A stretch of 41,645 nucleotides of DNA from positions 1-41,645 of the forward strand of contig NZ_LZHH01000047.1 in the NCBI RefSeq assembly GCF_001690595.1, in the 5' to 3' direction. Under the pieces are notes generated by a model. The model did no database searches and was not told the DNA's origin. It saw only the letters and a list, made by a program, of their open reading frames with translations. This stretch comes from Gilliamella sp. Choc5-1 (GTDB lineage: Bacteria; Pseudomonadota; Gammaproteobacteria; Enterobacterales; Orbaceae). Each line of letters opens with the position of its first letter. Position 1 is the first letter of the stretch. A program made the translations under genes and the position numbers. Below are positions 26,123 to 36,345 of this stretch, one piece after another.

Positions 26123-29100
26123 ATGGCTAAGCGAACAGATATAAAAAGTATACTAATTATTGGTGCTGGTCCAATTGTTATTGGTCAAGCATGTGAATTT
26201 GATTATTCTGGTGCTCAAGCCTGTAAAGCGCTGCGTGAAGAAGGTTATCGTGTTATTTTAGTTAACTCTAATCCAGCCACTATCATGACAGATCCTGAAA
26301 TGGCTGATGCCACTTATATTGAACCCATTCATTGGACAAGCGTTCGTAAGATTATTGAACAAGAAAGGCCAGACGCCATTTTACCAACCATGGGCGGTCA
26401 AACAGCATTAAACTGTGCATTAGAGCTTGAAAAACAAGGTGTATTGAAAGAATTTAATGTTGAAATGATAGGTGCAACAGCCGATGCTATCGATAAAGCC
26501 GAAGATCGAAAACGCTTTGATGAGGCGATGAAAAAAATTGGTCTTGATACCGCTCGCTCAGGGATTGCTCATTCGCTTAAAGAAGCTTACGCCGTTCTTG
26601 ATCAAGTTGGTTTTCCTTGCATTATTCGTCCATCATTTACCATGGGGGGCACCGGTGGCGGTATTGCTTATAATACCGAAGAGTTTGACGAAATTTGTAC
26701 TCGAGGACTTGATCTTTCGCCAACCAATGAACTACTTATTGATGAATCATTAATAGGTTGGAAAGAATATGAAATGGAAGTAGTTCGAGACAAAAATGAT
26801 AACTGCATTATTGTTTGTTCAATTGAAAACTTCGACCCAATGGGTATTCATACAGGTGATTCAATTACGGTGGCTCCGGCACAAACCTTGACTGATAAAG
26901 AATACCAAATCATGCGTAACGCTTCGATCGCGGTACTGCGTGAAATTGGTGTTGAAACTGGTGGCTCCAATGTACAATTTTCGGTTGATCCAAAGACAGG
27001 GCGATTAATTGTTATTGAGATGAATCCACGGGTGTCACGATCATCTGCCTTAGCTTCGAAAGCAACGGGCTTTCCTATCGCGAAAATCGCCGCCAAACTG
27101 GCTGTCGGTTATACGCTTGATGAATTATCTAATGATATAACAGGCGGAAAAACCCCCGCTTCATTTGAACCGTCAATTGATTATGTTGTCACCAAAATTC
27201 CACGCTTTAATTTTGAAAAATTTGCTGGTTGTAACGATCGTTTAACCACACAAATGAAATCAGTTGGTGAAGTGATGGCCATTGGGCGCACCTTCCAAGA
27301 ATCAATACAAAAAGCGTTGCGAGGACTTGAAGTTGGCGCTTCAGGATTTGATCCTAAAATTGATAATTATGCTGATGAAAAAAATATCACCAAAATTCGT
27401 TATGAGCTCCAAGAAGCGGGCGCTGATCGGATTTGGTATATTGCTGATGCTTTTAGAGCAGGATTCAACTTAGAAGATATCTTTTTACTAACCAATATTG
27501 ATCGTTGGTTTTTAGTACAAATTGAAGAGTTGGTTAACCTTGAAAACAAGCTAAAGGAACAATCACTTGCGCAACTTGATCAAGAAACATTATGGCAATT
27601 AAAACGTAAAGGTTTTTCAGATTTACGCATTGCCAAACTACTTAATACCACAGAACAAGCTGTTCGCGATTTACGTCATCAATATCAAATTCACCCTGTT
27701 TATAAACGTGTTGATACCTGTGCGGCTGAATTTGCAACAGATACCGCTTATCTTTATTCAACCTATGAGCAAGAGTGTGAAGCTAATCCTCAATTTAGCC
27801 GTAAAAAAATTATGATCCTTGGTGGTGGTCCTAATCGGATCGGACAAGGTATTGAGTTTGATTATTGCTGTGTACATGCGGCATTGGCACTGCGTGAGGA
27901 TGGTTATGAGACCATTATGGTTAACTGTAACCCCGAAACGGTTTCAACCGATTACGATACTTCTGACCGCCTCTATTTTGAATCTGTCACGCTTGAAGAT
28001 GTGCTTGAAATTGCACATGTTGAAAAGCCAAATGGTGTTATTGTGCAATACGGTGGGCAAACACCGCTAAAACTTGCTCGTGCGCTTGAAGCAGCAGGGC
28101 TACCAATTATTGGTACCTCACCTGATGCTATAGATAAAGCCGAAGATCGTAAACGCTTTCAAGAAGTCGTCGATAAACTGAAATTAAAACAACCTGTCAA
28201 CGCCACAGTGACCGATATTAACGAGGCTGTCATTGAAGCAGAAAAAATAGGTTATCCATTAGTGGTTAGACCTTCTTATGTATTAGGAGGTCGAGCAATG
28301 GAAATTGTCTATAATGAACAAGATTTAAGGCGTTATTTTAAAACAGCGGTAAGCGAATCAAATAATGCACCAGTCTTACTTGATCACTTTTTAGATGATG
28401 CAATTGAAGTTGATATTGATGTAATTGCTGATGGTGAGCAAATCCTGATTGGTGGCATTATGGAACATATTGAACAAGCAGGCATTCACTCTGGTGATTC
28501 CGCTTGCTCACTACCAACACACACATTAACTGCAGATATTTTAGACAAACTACGACAACAAGCCAAACAATTAGCACTTGAACTCAATGTAAAAGGTTTA
28601 ATGAATGGGCAATTTGCGGTGAAAGATAATCAAATTTATTTGATCGAAATCAATCCTCGTGCAGCTCGTACTGTACCTTTTGTCTCAAAAGCAACGGGTT
28701 TACCACTGGCGAAAATAGCGGCTCGTGTGATGACGGGGCAATCACTTGCCAAGCAAAATGTGACTAAAGAGGTGATTCCTCCTTATTATTCGGTAAAAGA
28801 AGTGGTATTACCGTTTAATAAATTCAGTGGTGTCGACCCAATATTAGGTCCTGAAATGCGCTCAACAGGTGAAGTAATGGGAATTGGTAAAACCTTTGCT
28901 GAAGCCTTTGCTAAAGCTCAGCTAGGTAGTTTATCCAATATGAAAAAATCAGGGAAAGCATTATTATCGGTTCGCGATCAGGATAAAACAAGGCTGTTAG
29001 AGGTAGCTAAACGGTTAATTACTCATGGGTTTAGTATTGATGCAACTATTGGCACGGCAAAGGTATTACAACAAGCAAATATACCATGCCAAGTCGTAAA

Positions 29101-29338
29101 AAAAGAAAACGAAGGGCGACCAAATATCCATGACCATATAAAAAATGGCGAATATAGCTATATTCTTAATACCACCTCTGGGCGAGCAGCTATTGAAGCC
29201 TCAAAAGTATTACGTCGAAGTGCCATTCAATATAAGGTACATTACGATACCACGATGAATGCTGCTTATGCTACAACTGCAGCGCTAGATTACGATCCGG
29301 CACAAACTGTAACGCCATTACAGCAACTTTATAGCTAA
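26123..29338 (+). CDS. carB: Carbamoyl phosphate synthase, large subunit
   Basis: Makes carbamoyl phosphate for arginine and pyrimidines from bicarbonate, ammonia and two ATP. The 1071 residues (E. coli 1073) show two homologous ATP-grasp halves. The first has [31 protein letters not shown] and [20 protein letters not shown]. The second has [31 protein letters not shown] and [22 protein letters not shown]-terminal MGS-like allosteric domain (from about 935) follows. It starts two bases after carA with AGGAG upstream, and ends before a strong terminator. Confidence 0.99.
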   Translation: MAKRTDIKSILIIGAGPIVIGQACEFDYSGAQACKALREEGYRVILVNSNPATIMTDPEMADATYIEPIHWTSVRKIIEQERPDAILPTMGGQTALNCALELEKQGVLKEFNVEMIGATADAIDKAEDRKRFDEAMKKIGLDTARSGIAHSLKEAYAVLDQVGFPCIIRPSFTMGGTGGGIAYNTEEFDEICTRGLDLSPTNELLIDESLIGWKEYEMEVVRDKNDNCIIVCSIENFDPMGIHTGDSITVAPAQTLTDKEYQIMRNASIAVLREIGVETGGSNVQFSVDPKTGRLIVIEMNPRVSRSSALASKATGFPIAKIAAKLAVGYTLDELSNDITGGKTPASFEPSIDYVVTKIPRFNFEKFAGCNDRLTTQMKSVGEVMAIGRTFQESIQKALRGLEVGASGFDPKIDNYADEKNITKIRYELQEAGADRIWYIADAFRAGFNLEDIFLLTNIDRWFLVQIEELVNLENKLKEQSLAQLDQETLWQLKRKGFSDLRIAKLLNTTEQAVRDLRHQYQIHPVYKRVDTCAAEFATDTAYLYSTYEQECEANPQFSRKKIMILGGGPNRIGQGIEFDYCCVHAALALREDGYETIMVNCNPETVSTDYDTSDRLYFESVTLEDVLEIAHVEKPNGVIVQYGGQTPLKLARALEAAGLPIIGTSPDAIDKAEDRKRFQEVVDKLKLKQPVNATVTDINEAVIEAEKIGYPLVVRPSYVLGGRAMEIVYNEQDLRRYFKTAVSESNNAPVLLDHFLDDAIEVDIDVIADGEQILIGGIMEHIEQAGIHSGDSACSLPTHTLTADILDKLRQQAKQLALELNVKGLMNGQFAVKDNQIYLIEINPRAARTVPFVSKATGLPLAKIAARVMTGQSLAKQNVTKEVIPPYYSVKEVVLPFNKFSGVDPILGPEMRSTGEVMGIGKTFAEAFAKAQLGSLSNMKKSGKALLSVRDQDKTRLLEVAKRLITHGFSIDATIGTAKVLQQANIPCQVVKKENEGRPNIHDHIKNGEYSYILNTTSGRAAIEASKVLRRSAIQYKVHYDTTMNAAYATTAALDYDPAQTVTPLQQLYS

Positions 29339-29350
29339 TCACAAAGATAA

Positions 29351-29410
29351 AGACGAGTATCACTCGTCTCAGATTGATGACAAAGAACTCGCTTTTTGGC
29401 GAGTTTTTTG
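29351..29410 (+). terminator. Two hairpins ending the carAB transcript
   Basis: AGACGAG-TATCA-CTCGTCT (29351-29369) forms one hairpin. AACTCGC (29386-29392) pairs with GCGAGTT (29399-29405) around a 6-base loop, followed by TTTT. The second has the classic rho-independent form. Confidence 0.85.
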
Positions 29411-29449
29411 ATCTAATAGAGAAGAGTCCATGATAAGAGGAATTCTTCT

Positions 29450-29578
29450 ATGCTAAAAAAACCAACGCTAGCGACACCCGAAAAAATAGAGCAAATCTCG
29501 TTAGATGCGCTTGTCCCTCAAAATCACCTTGTTCATAAAATAGCTAAAGTAATTGATTTTGAATTTAATTTACAATAG
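29450..29578 (+). pseudogene. IS1182-type transposase, N-terminal relic
   Basis: The 42-codon frame begins ATG at 29450 behind AGAGGAATTCTTCT. It encodes KIEQISLDALVPQNHLVHKI followed by AKVIDFEF, the usual start of IS1182-family (IS5-superfamily-like) transposases, then stops. The remaining several hundred residues are missing, so the element was truncated, apparently at a junction with the oppositely oriented IS481 piece. Family assignment rests on a short motif. Confidence 0.6.
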
Positions 29579-29838
29579 TCCTTACTTAATCTGACAATAT
29601 ATTTTTCGACTTTAACCAGGCGTTTAATACCATAACTAATGGTTTTATAACGTTCATTTTTACTGGTTAAAAGCACAAAAAGCTTCAATCGGGCTTTCTT
29701 CAGTACATTATAAATGGTAGGACGACTGGCCATAAAGCGTTTTGCCAAATCAGTGACCGTTATTTTTTCTTTATGATATAAGCGCCATATCTCTTGTCTG
29801 TGATAAGGCGTTAGTTTTGTTTTTTTATGTATATTCAT
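29533..29838 (-). pseudogene. IS481-type transposase, N-terminal relic
   Basis: From ATG at 29838 the frame reads MNIHKKTKLTPYHRQEIWRL, then a helix-turn-helix (VTDLAKRFMASRPTIYNVLKKAR). This is the DNA-binding start of IS481-like transposases. After VEKYI (about 29590) the frame runs into the IS1182 remnant, and the DDE catalytic domain is absent. The dead element's outer end probably lies near 29868, since TTACAGTA (29838-29845) and TACTGTAA (29857-29864) form an inverted repeat next to the start. The relic at 695-939 holds the complementary C-terminal part of a similar transposase. Confidence 0.68.
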
Positions 29839-29872
29839 TACAGTAGTTTCTCAAATTACTGTAAACAACGCG

Positions 29873-30074
29873 AGGAATTTCTACAAATTATTACTCAGCT
29901 CCCAATGAATCACTCATCCGGCGAATGGGATACAAATTGTGACGGAGAATTTGAAACCCATGACAGGAAAATGATAAAGATGAATGCGCTGAACAAATTA
30001 TCAATTTACCAAATAAAAGAACTTTTTTGCACTATAACGGTGTGGAATATCCTATAACCACTTCTGTAAAATAA
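29873..30074 (+). pseudogene. Unrecognised decayed coding fragment
   Basis: The frame at 29873 reads EEFLQIITQLPMNHSSGEWD to GEFETHDRKM. A one-base frame change near 29970 then gives DKDECAEQIINLPNKRTFLH and YNGVEYPITTSVK before TAA at 30072. The composition looks protein-like in both parts, so I suspect the frameshifted 3' end of a gene cut off by the IS481 element. I do not recognise the family, and it may be spurious. Confidence 0.28.
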
Positions 30075-30217
30075 AATTGAATATAAATTTTAATCAGTTT
30101 TCAAATAAAAAAACCATATAATAAATTCAGAAAGATACATAAATTAAGAATAATTAAAAACATATTTATGTATTCTTTTTCACCATTTTCTTTAATATAG
30201 ATTTTTTGAATAAAAAA

Positions 30218-30233
30218 TGGCATTATTTTTGCA
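30218..30233 (+). promoter_or_regulatory. Candidate sigma-54 promoter upstream of dppA
   Basis: TGGCAT-TATTT-TTGCA matches the -24/-12 RpoN consensus TGGCAC-N5-TTGCA except for one base, with correct GG to GC spacing. It would give a leader of about 265 bases before dppA. A 7-bp-arm palindrome lies 90 bases downstream. Nitrogen-type control of a peptide importer is plausible, but no activator site was recognised. The rest of 30075-30509 is AT-rich leader/promoter DNA. Confidence 0.4.
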
Positions 30234-30321
30234 TATTTTATTTGTTACACAATACTTAATCTTAACTATCGTTATATCCGTGTTAAAAGTTATTTTTAAT
30301 AAAAAGTCGTAATCTTAATTG

Positions 30322-30339
30322 TGGTGCATAATTGCACCA
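30322..30339. promoter_or_regulatory. Perfect palindrome in the dppA leader
   Basis: TGGTGCA-TAAT-TGCACCA is a perfect 7+7 inverted repeat, 170 bases upstream of dppA. It could be an operator for an unidentified dimeric regulator or a small RNA hairpin in the leader. The half-sites point the opposite way from the NtrC consensus. Confidence 0.45.
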
Positions 30340-30509
30340 TATTTGTGCGAGTGATGGAGGGTACGAATTTAAACAAAATAAAAGTTAATTAATATAAAAA
30401 TTAGAACATTTTACTAAATCTATATTTAAAAAATATTAAAAATACGACATTCTTACCTGTGTTTAAATGTTACAAAATCGGTTTACAGTTAAATAATTGG
30501 AGTGGTTTT

Positions 30510-32123
30510 ATGAGTAATCTAAGGAAATATAAACGTAAATTCTTATTGAGTGCAGGACTAATAACAATGCTTGCGAGTGCACAACTTCATGCTGCTGAAA
30601 CATTGGTTTATTGTTCAGAGGCTTCGCCTGAAACATTTAATCCACAATTAGCAACAAGTGGTGTATCAATGGATGCAAGTGCAGTTCCTGTTTATAATCG
30701 TTTGGTAGAATTTAAATTAGGTACTACCGAAATTGAACCTTCTTTAGCCAAATCTTGGGATATCAGCCAAGATGGTTTAACCTATACTTTTCATTTACGC
30801 GATGATGTTAAGTGGCATAGCAATAAAGAATTCAAACCAACACGAAACCTAAATGCTGATGATGTTATTTTTACATTTATGCGACAAAAAGATAAAAATC
30901 ATCCTTATAACAAAGTTTCTGGTGGACAATATGAATACTTTGAAAGTATGGGATTCCCAGATTTAATCAAAGAAATTAAAAAGATTGATGACCATACTGT
31001 TGTATTTGAATTAAACCATCCAGAAGCCCCTTTTTTAGCAGATTTAGCAATGTCATTTGCATCAATTTTATCAGCTGAATATGCTGATGCTATGCTTAAG
31101 AAAAACACACCAGAAAAATTAGACTTAGTTCCTGTTGGTACGGGCCCATTTACTTTTGTACAATACCAAAAAGACTCCAGAATTCTTTATAAAGCAAATC
31201 CCGATTATTTTGGTCCAAAAGCCAAACTTGATCGCTTAGTGTTTTCTATTACACCAGATGCCGCAATTCGTTATGCTAAGTTACAAAAAGGCGAGTGTCA
31301 TGCGATGCCATACCCAAATGTAGCCGATGTTGAACGAATGAAATCAGACAAAAATATTGTTGTTAAAGAAATGGCTGGCGTTAACATTGGCTATTTAGCC
31401 TACAATATGGATAAGCCGCCACTTGATAAATTGCAAGTTCGTCAAGCATTAAATATGGCCGTGAACAAAGATGCGATTATAAAAGCTGTTTTTCAAGGTG
31501 CAGCTGAACCAGCTAAAAACTTTATTCCTCCATCAATGTGGAGTTATAACGATGAAGTGAAAGATTATCCTTATGATCCAGCGCAAGCAAAAGAATTATT
31601 AAAATCAGCGGGATTAGAGAACGGGTTTACTATCAATTTATGGGCAATGCCAGTACAACGCCCATATAACCCAAATGCACGCCGTATGGCCGAAATGATT
31701 CAAGCGGATTGGGCTAAAATTGGCGTAACAGCTAAAATTGTTAGTTATGAATGGGGAGAATATCTATCTCGTATTCGTGATGGTGAACATGATGCTGTAT
31801 TAATGGGCTGGACTGGAGATAATGGCGACCCTGATAACTTTTATTCTGTCTTGATGAGCTGTGATGCGGTTAAAGCAGGTTCAAACTATTCACGCTGGTG
31901 TTACAAACCATTTGATGATTTATTGCAACAAGCGCGTATTGAGTCAAATCACGAAAAAAGAGTTGAGCTATATAAACAAGCACAAGTTGAAATGCATAAT
32001 CAAGCACCTGCATTGATGATTGCGCATTCAATGGTTTATATGCCATTACGCAAAGAAGTTAAAGGCTATATTATGGCGCCTCTGTCATTACATGACTTTA
32101 ACCAAGTTACGCTTGAAAAATAG
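30510..32123 (+). CDS. dppA: Dipeptide-binding periplasmic protein DppA
   Basis: Solute-binding protein of the ABC dipeptide importer. Starting at the ATG at 30510 (GGAG 8 bases upstream) gives 537 residues, close to E. coli DppA (535). A signal peptide (KYKRKFLLSAGLITMLASA, cleavage after LHA, about residue 28) precedes mature AETLVYCSEASPETFNPQ. SBP family 5 features include VYNRLVEFKLGTTEIEPSLA, DGLTYTFHLRDDVKWH and VGTGPFTFVQY. Open frame upstream to 30459 is leader, not signal peptide. A hairpin follows dppA and could keep its mRNA more abundant than dppBCDF. Confidence 0.96.
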   Translation: MSNLRKYKRKFLLSAGLITMLASAQLHAAETLVYCSEASPETFNPQLATSGVSMDASAVPVYNRLVEFKLGTTEIEPSLAKSWDISQDGLTYTFHLRDDVKWHSNKEFKPTRNLNADDVIFTFMRQKDKNHPYNKVSGGQYEYFESMGFPDLIKEIKKIDDHTVVFELNHPEAPFLADLAMSFASILSAEYADAMLKKNTPEKLDLVPVGTGPFTFVQYQKDSRILYKANPDYFGPKAKLDRLVFSITPDAAIRYAKLQKGECHAMPYPNVADVERMKSDKNIVVKEMAGVNIGYLAYNMDKPPLDKLQVRQALNMAVNKDAIIKAVFQGAAEPAKNFIPPSMWSYNDEVKDYPYDPAQAKELLKSAGLENGFTINLWAMPVQRPYNPNARRMAEMIQADWAKIGVTAKIVSYEWGEYLSRIRDGEHDAVLMGWTGDNGDPDNFYSVLMSCDAVKAGSNYSRWCYKPFDDLLQQARIESNHEKRVELYKQAQVEMHNQAPALMIAHSMVYMPLRKEVKGYIMAPLSLHDFNQVTLEK

Positions 32124-32133
32124 TATTCCTAAC

Positions 32134-32159
32134 GATTAACCACCAATGTGTGGTTAATC
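32134..32159 (+). terminator. Intercistronic hairpin between dppA and dppB
   Basis: GATTAACCAC (32134-32143) pairs perfectly with GTGGTTAATC (32150-32159) around a 6-base loop, 10 bases after dppA. No T run follows. It is more likely a partial terminator or 3'-end stabiliser that raises dppA over dppB expression (inference). Confidence 0.65.
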
Positions 32160-32270
32160 ACTACGTTGGGTTTTGCTAAATTTAGAGCTATAAATCTATT
32201 TTTTAATAATAATAAAAATTTTATCTATTTTATAAACGATAGTTTAAAAGCAATATTTAAGAGCTACTAC

Positions 32271-33287
32271 ATGTTTCAATTTATTCTAAAGCGGTTAGGT
32301 GTACTTATTCCAACGTTTATTTGTATCACACTGCTTACTTTTATTTTTGTTCACCTTATTCCGGGTGATCCCATTATGGTGCTTGCAGGAGAGCGAGGTT
32401 TAACCCCTGAACGCCATGCTGAATTAATGACTCAACTGGGTTTAGATAAACCACTGTATCAACAATATTTTCAATATATTATAAACATGCTTCATGGCGA
32501 TTTAGGAACCTCTTTTAAAAGCCAAATTCCAGTATGGGATGAATTTGTACCCCGATTTAAAGCAACGTTTGAACTTGGATTTTGCGCAATGTTGTTTGCA
32601 GTTAGTTTTGGGATCCCAATCGGTGTTCTTGCCGCAGTGAAACGTGGTTCAATATTTGATCACACAGCAATAGGGCTATCTTTAACAGGTTACTCCATGC
32701 CAATTTTTTGGTGGGGGATGATGCTAATCATGTTAGTCTCAGTGCACTTAAATTTAACCCCTGTATCTGGTCGTGTTAGTGATATGCTTTTCTTAGATGA
32801 AAGTAATCCTTTAACCGGATTTATGTTAATAGATACTTTATTATGGGGTGAAACGGAAGATTTTATCGATGCAGTTACTCACTTAATTTTACCTGCAATT
32901 GTGTTAGGAACCATTCCATTAGCAGTAATTGTCCGCATGACTCGTTCTTCTATGTTAGAAGTATTGAGTGAAGATTATATTCGAACCGCACGAGCTAAAG
33001 GCGTTAGTAGAATGCGAATCGTCCTTGTTCATGCATTGCGTAATGCAATGATCCCTGTTGTTACCGTTATCGGTTTACAAGTTGGTACAATGCTTGCCGG
33101 CGCCATATTGACCGAAACAGTCTTTTCATGGCCAGGAATTGGTCGTTGGTTAATTGAAGCGCTACAGCGTCGAGATTACCCCGTTGTACAAAGTGGCGTT
33201 TTAATTGTTGCGGTCATAATTATTTTAGTGAATTTATTAGTTGATATGTTGTACGGGGTTATTAACCCACGTATTAGACATAAATAA
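32271..33287 (+). CDS. dppB: Dipeptide ABC transporter permease DppB
   Basis: Inner-membrane channel subunit. The ATG at 32271 (AAGAG upstream) gives 338 residues, against 339 in E. coli, with near-identical motifs MFQFILKRLGVLIPTF, FVHLIPGDPIMVLAGERG, GSIFDHTAIGLSLTGYSMPI and the EAA loop EDYIRTARAKGVSRMRIVLV. The longer open frame back to 32148 overlaps the hairpin after dppA and lacks family similarity. dppC follows after 14 bases. Confidence 0.96.
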   Translation: MFQFILKRLGVLIPTFICITLLTFIFVHLIPGDPIMVLAGERGLTPERHAELMTQLGLDKPLYQQYFQYIINMLHGDLGTSFKSQIPVWDEFVPRFKATFELGFCAMLFAVSFGIPIGVLAAVKRGSIFDHTAIGLSLTGYSMPIFWWGMMLIMLVSVHLNLTPVSGRVSDMLFLDESNPLTGFMLIDTLLWGETEDFIDAVTHLILPAIVLGTIPLAVIVRMTRSSMLEVLSEDYIRTARAKGVSRMRIVLVHALRNAMIPVVTVIGLQVGTMLAGAILTETVFSWPGIGRWLIEALQRRDYPVVQSGVLIVAVIIILVNLLVDMLYGVINPRIRHK

Positions 33288-33301
33288 GAGTGTTTTTACA
33301 G

Positions 33302-34225
33302 ATGAATAAACAGGTTATTACTGAACCAACCAATACGCAAGACACCAGTTTAGTCGTACCTAAACCATTAACGCCTATGCGTGAGTTCTGGTTCTATTTT
33401 TCAAAAAATAAAGGAGCAGTCGTTGGACTGGTCTTTATTATTATTGTTGCATTACTCGCTATCTTTGCTAATTTTGTTGCACCACATTCCCCTTCTGAAC
33501 AATTTAGAGATGCATTACTAACACCACCCGTTTGGATGAAAGATGGCAGTTGGCAATTTATTTTAGGAACTGATGATGTGGGACGAGATATCCTATCCAG
33601 ACTCATTTATGGTGCCCGTTTATCCTTATTAGTCGGTTGCTTAGTAGTCATTATCTCATTGATTTTAGGGATTACATTAGGATTAATTGCTGGTTATGCA
33701 GGTGGTTTTTTAGACAATATAATTATGCGTGCAGTGGATATCATGCTTGCATTACCAAGTTTACTACTTGCACTTGTATTAGTTGCAATATTTGGTCCAT
33801 CAATTATTAACGCTTCAATAGCATTAGCTTTTGTTGCATTACCACACTATGTTCGCTTAACACGCGGAGCAACGATTGCTGAAATTAATAAAGATTATGT
33901 CATTGCCTCACGAGTTGCTGGGGCGGGAGCCTTACGACAAATGTTTATCAACATCCTACCAAACTGCTTAGCACCATTAATTGTACAAGCTTCATTAGGA
34001 TTTTCGAACGCAATTTTAGACATGGCTGCATTAGGTTTTTTAGGCATGGGCGCACAACCACCAACACCAGAATGGGGAACAATGCTTGCTGACGTATTGC
34101 AATTTGCACAATCTGCATGGTGGGTTGTTACCTTTCCTGGCTTAGTAATTTTAATGACAGTGTTAGCTTTCAACTTAATGGGAGACGGTTTGCGTGACGC
34201 ACTTGATCCTAAATTGAAACAGTAA
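33302..34225 (+). CDS. dppC: Dipeptide ABC transporter permease DppC
   Basis: Second channel subunit. The ATG at 33302 gives 307 residues (E. coli 300). [20 protein letters not shown] is the first helix; [40 protein letters not shown] (EAA loop) and [18 protein letters not shown] are typical of DppC. A GTG at 33290 is in frame, but its ribosome site would be too close, so I prefer the ATG. Confidence 0.96.
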   Translation: MNKQVITEPTNTQDTSLVVPKPLTPMREFWFYFSKNKGAVVGLVFIIIVALLAIFANFVAPHSPSEQFRDALLTPPVWMKDGSWQFILGTDDVGRDILSRLIYGARLSLLVGCLVVIISLILGITLGLIAGYAGGFLDNIIMRAVDIMLALPSLLLALVLVAIFGPSIINASIALAFVALPHYVRLTRGATIAEINKDYVIASRVAGAGALRQMFINILPNCLAPLIVQASLGFSNAILDMAALGFLGMGAQPPTPEWGTMLADVLQFAQSAWWVVTFPGLVILMTVLAFNLMGDGLRDALDPKLKQ

Positions 34226-34238
34226 TGGAGATACAGTC

Positions 34239-35216
34239 ATGGCACTATTAGAAGTAAAAGAATTATCTGTTCAATTTGGTGGATTTAAAGCAGTAGATCA
34301 CATTAGTTATGACGTTGAACAAGGGCAAGTTGTTGGTATTGTTGGTGAATCAGGTTCAGGAAAATCAGTGAGTTCACTCGCCATAATGGGATTAATTGAT
34401 TTTCCCGGTAAGGTCAATGCAAATGCATTACACTTTGATGGCAAAGATCTTCAACAAATCTCAACTAAAATGCGCCATAAAATTGTAGGTGCAGATGTGG
34501 CAATGATCTTTCAAGATCCGATGACTAGCTTAAACCCATGTTTTACCATAGGTTACCAAATCATTGAAACATTAAAAATCCACCAAGGTGGCAGTAAAAA
34601 AGCGCTCAAAGCAAGAGCGATTGAATTGCTTAAATTAGTCGGAATTCCTGATGCTGAAAATCGATTAAAGGTTTACCCACACCAGTTATCTGGCGGAATG
34701 AGCCAACGAGTAATGATTGCAATAGCCATTGCATGCAATCCAAAACTCTTAATTGCTGATGAACCAACAACAGCACTAGATGTCACAATTCAAGGGCAAA
34801 TTATTGAGTTATTACTTGAGTTACAACGCAAAAATAATATGGCATTAATACTTATTACTCATGACTTAGCGTTAGTTTCTGAGGCTGCACAAAAAATTAT
34901 TGTAATGTATGCTGGACAGGTGGTTGAAATAGGCGATGCTGAAATTATCTTTAAAAAACCATTACACCCTTACACACAGGCACTATTACGATCACTGCCT
35001 GAGTTCACTCAAGACAAAGAGCGATTAGCATCATTATCAGGCGTTGTACCAGGAAAATATGATCGACCAACAGGCTGTTTACTCAACCCTCGTTGTCCTT
35101 ATGCTACTGAACATTGTTATACCCAAGAACCAGCACTAGTTAGCTATGGTGGAACTAGAAAAGTAAAATGTCATTATCCACTATCAAGCGAAGGGATACC
35201 ACAATATGAACAATAA
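34239..35216 (+). CDS. dppD: Dipeptide ABC transporter ATPase DppD
   Basis: One of two cytoplasmic ATPases driving uptake. The 325 residues (E. coli 327) show Walker A GESGSGKS (36-43), Q-loop [10 protein letters not shown], signature [12 protein letters not shown], Walker [13 protein letters not shown] and H-loop THDLAL. The C-terminal oligopeptide-transporter extension has a cysteine cluster ([14 protein letters not shown] ... KVKC) that binds an iron-sulfur cluster in relatives. Its end overlaps the dppF start by 11 bases. Confidence 0.97.
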   Translation: MALLEVKELSVQFGGFKAVDHISYDVEQGQVVGIVGESGSGKSVSSLAIMGLIDFPGKVNANALHFDGKDLQQISTKMRHKIVGADVAMIFQDPMTSLNPCFTIGYQIIETLKIHQGGSKKALKARAIELLKLVGIPDAENRLKVYPHQLSGGMSQRVMIAIAIACNPKLLIADEPTTALDVTIQGQIIELLLELQRKNNMALILITHDLALVSEAAQKIIVMYAGQVVEIGDAEIIFKKPLHPYTQALLRSLPEFTQDKERLASLSGVVPGKYDRPTGCLLNPRCPYATEHCYTQEPALVSYGGTRKVKCHYPLSSEGIPQYEQ

Positions 35217-36207
35217 CATGGAAAATAATGAATTACTGCTTGATGCCCGAAACTTGACAAAATATTATCATGTTAAAACGGGACTTTTTTCTGAAACCAA
35301 GCAAGTTAAAGCCGTTGACGGTGTATCTTTTACATTAGACAAAGCTAAAACACTTGCGGTTGTCGGTGAATCAGGTTGTGGTAAATCCTCATTAGCAAGA
35401 TTACTAACAATGATTGAAAAACCCACATCTGGAGAAATTTATTTTAAAAATCAGAATTTGTTGGATAATGATCAACTAGCTCAAAAATTGCGTCGCCAAA
35501 AGATCCAAATCGTTTTCCAAAATCCATACTCATCATTGAACCCTCGCAAAAAAATTGGTTCCATATTAGAAGAGCCACTAATTATTAATACTGATCTAAC
35601 AGCAAATGATCGTAAAGCAAAAGTGCTATCAATGATGCAAAAAGTTGGATTAAAAGAAGAGTTTTATAACCGTTATCCCCATATGTTTTCAGGAGGACAA
35701 CGTCAACGCATTGCTATCGCAAGAGGTTTAATGCTTGATCCCGAAATAGTGGTTGCAGATGAACCTGTTTCAGCATTAGACGTTTCTGTACGAGCACAAG
35801 TGCTAAATTTGATGATGGATCTACAGCAAGATCTAGGTTTATCTTATATTTTTATTTCTCATGACCTTTCCGTCGTTGAACACATTGCTGATGACGTAAT
35901 GGTAATGTATTTGGGACGTTGCGTTGAACAAGGACGAAAAGATGAAATCTATCGTAACCCTAAACATCCATATACTCAGGCACTATTATCAGCAACCCCA
36001 AGATTAAACCCTGATCTTAGGCGAGATAGAATTAAATTAGAAGGGGAATTACCAAGCCCTCTTAATCCACCTATGGGTTGTGCATTTAATGCTCGATGTC
36101 GTTTAGCATTTTCACGTTGTACAACAGAACAACCACAGCTTATTAATTATAATGAACATAAAATTGCGTGTTTCTGTATAGAGGACAATAATAAAGGTGA
36201 CAGTTAA
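35206..36207 (+). CDS. dppF: Dipeptide ABC transporter ATPase DppF
   Basis: Partner ATPase of DppD. The 333 residues (E. coli 334) show Walker A GESGCGKS (54-61), Q-loop [12 protein letters not shown], signature [14 protein letters not shown], Walker [12 protein letters not shown] and [13 protein letters not shown]. The C-terminal cysteines [15 protein letters not shown] and later CFC match the family. The ATG at 35206 overlaps dppD; a second in-frame ATG at 35218 is possible. A short hairpin, GTGACAG (36197-36203) with CTGTCAC (36210-36216), spans the stop codon and may end the operon. Confidence 0.96.
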   Translation: MNNNMENNELLLDARNLTKYYHVKTGLFSETKQVKAVDGVSFTLDKAKTLAVVGESGCGKSSLARLLTMIEKPTSGEIYFKNQNLLDNDQLAQKLRRQKIQIVFQNPYSSLNPRKKIGSILEEPLIINTDLTANDRKAKVLSMMQKVGLKEEFYNRYPHMFSGGQRQRIAIARGLMLDPEIVVADEPVSALDVSVRAQVLNLMMDLQQDLGLSYIFISHDLSVVEHIADDVMVMYLGRCVEQGRKDEIYRNPKHPYTQALLSATPRLNPDLRRDRIKLEGELPSPLNPPMGCAFNARCRLAFSRCTTEQPQLINYNEHKIACFCIEDNNKGDS

Positions 36208-36345
36208 TTCTGTCACTAAATTAGATACTAAAGCTATCCATTGCATTTTTCTTTTCTTAGAAGATAACAAATTGTCATATTAATAGTTTTGTGCTAGTTT
36301 CGTACTCATTATTAACTTACAACCACGATAGCCCTAAGATTACTT

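Noticed and set aside
29827-30057. 76-codon plus-strand frame starting inside the IS481 end
   Set aside because: Its start lies in the element terminus and no ribosome site is seen; the likely coding part is better explained as a frameshifted fragment at 29873-30074.
30322-30339. Palindrome as an NtrC site or sigma-54 promoter
   Set aside because: The half-sites point the opposite way from TGCAC...GTGCA of NtrC sites, and GG to GC spacing is one base short of RpoN spacing.
32148-32270. N-terminal extension of DppB
   Set aside because: The extra 41 codons overlap the hairpin after dppA and show no similarity to DppB; the ATG at 32271 matches the known start.
36197-36216. Hairpin at the dppF stop as a firm terminator
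   Set aside because: The stem is 7 bp and lacks a T run; noted in the dppF entry only.
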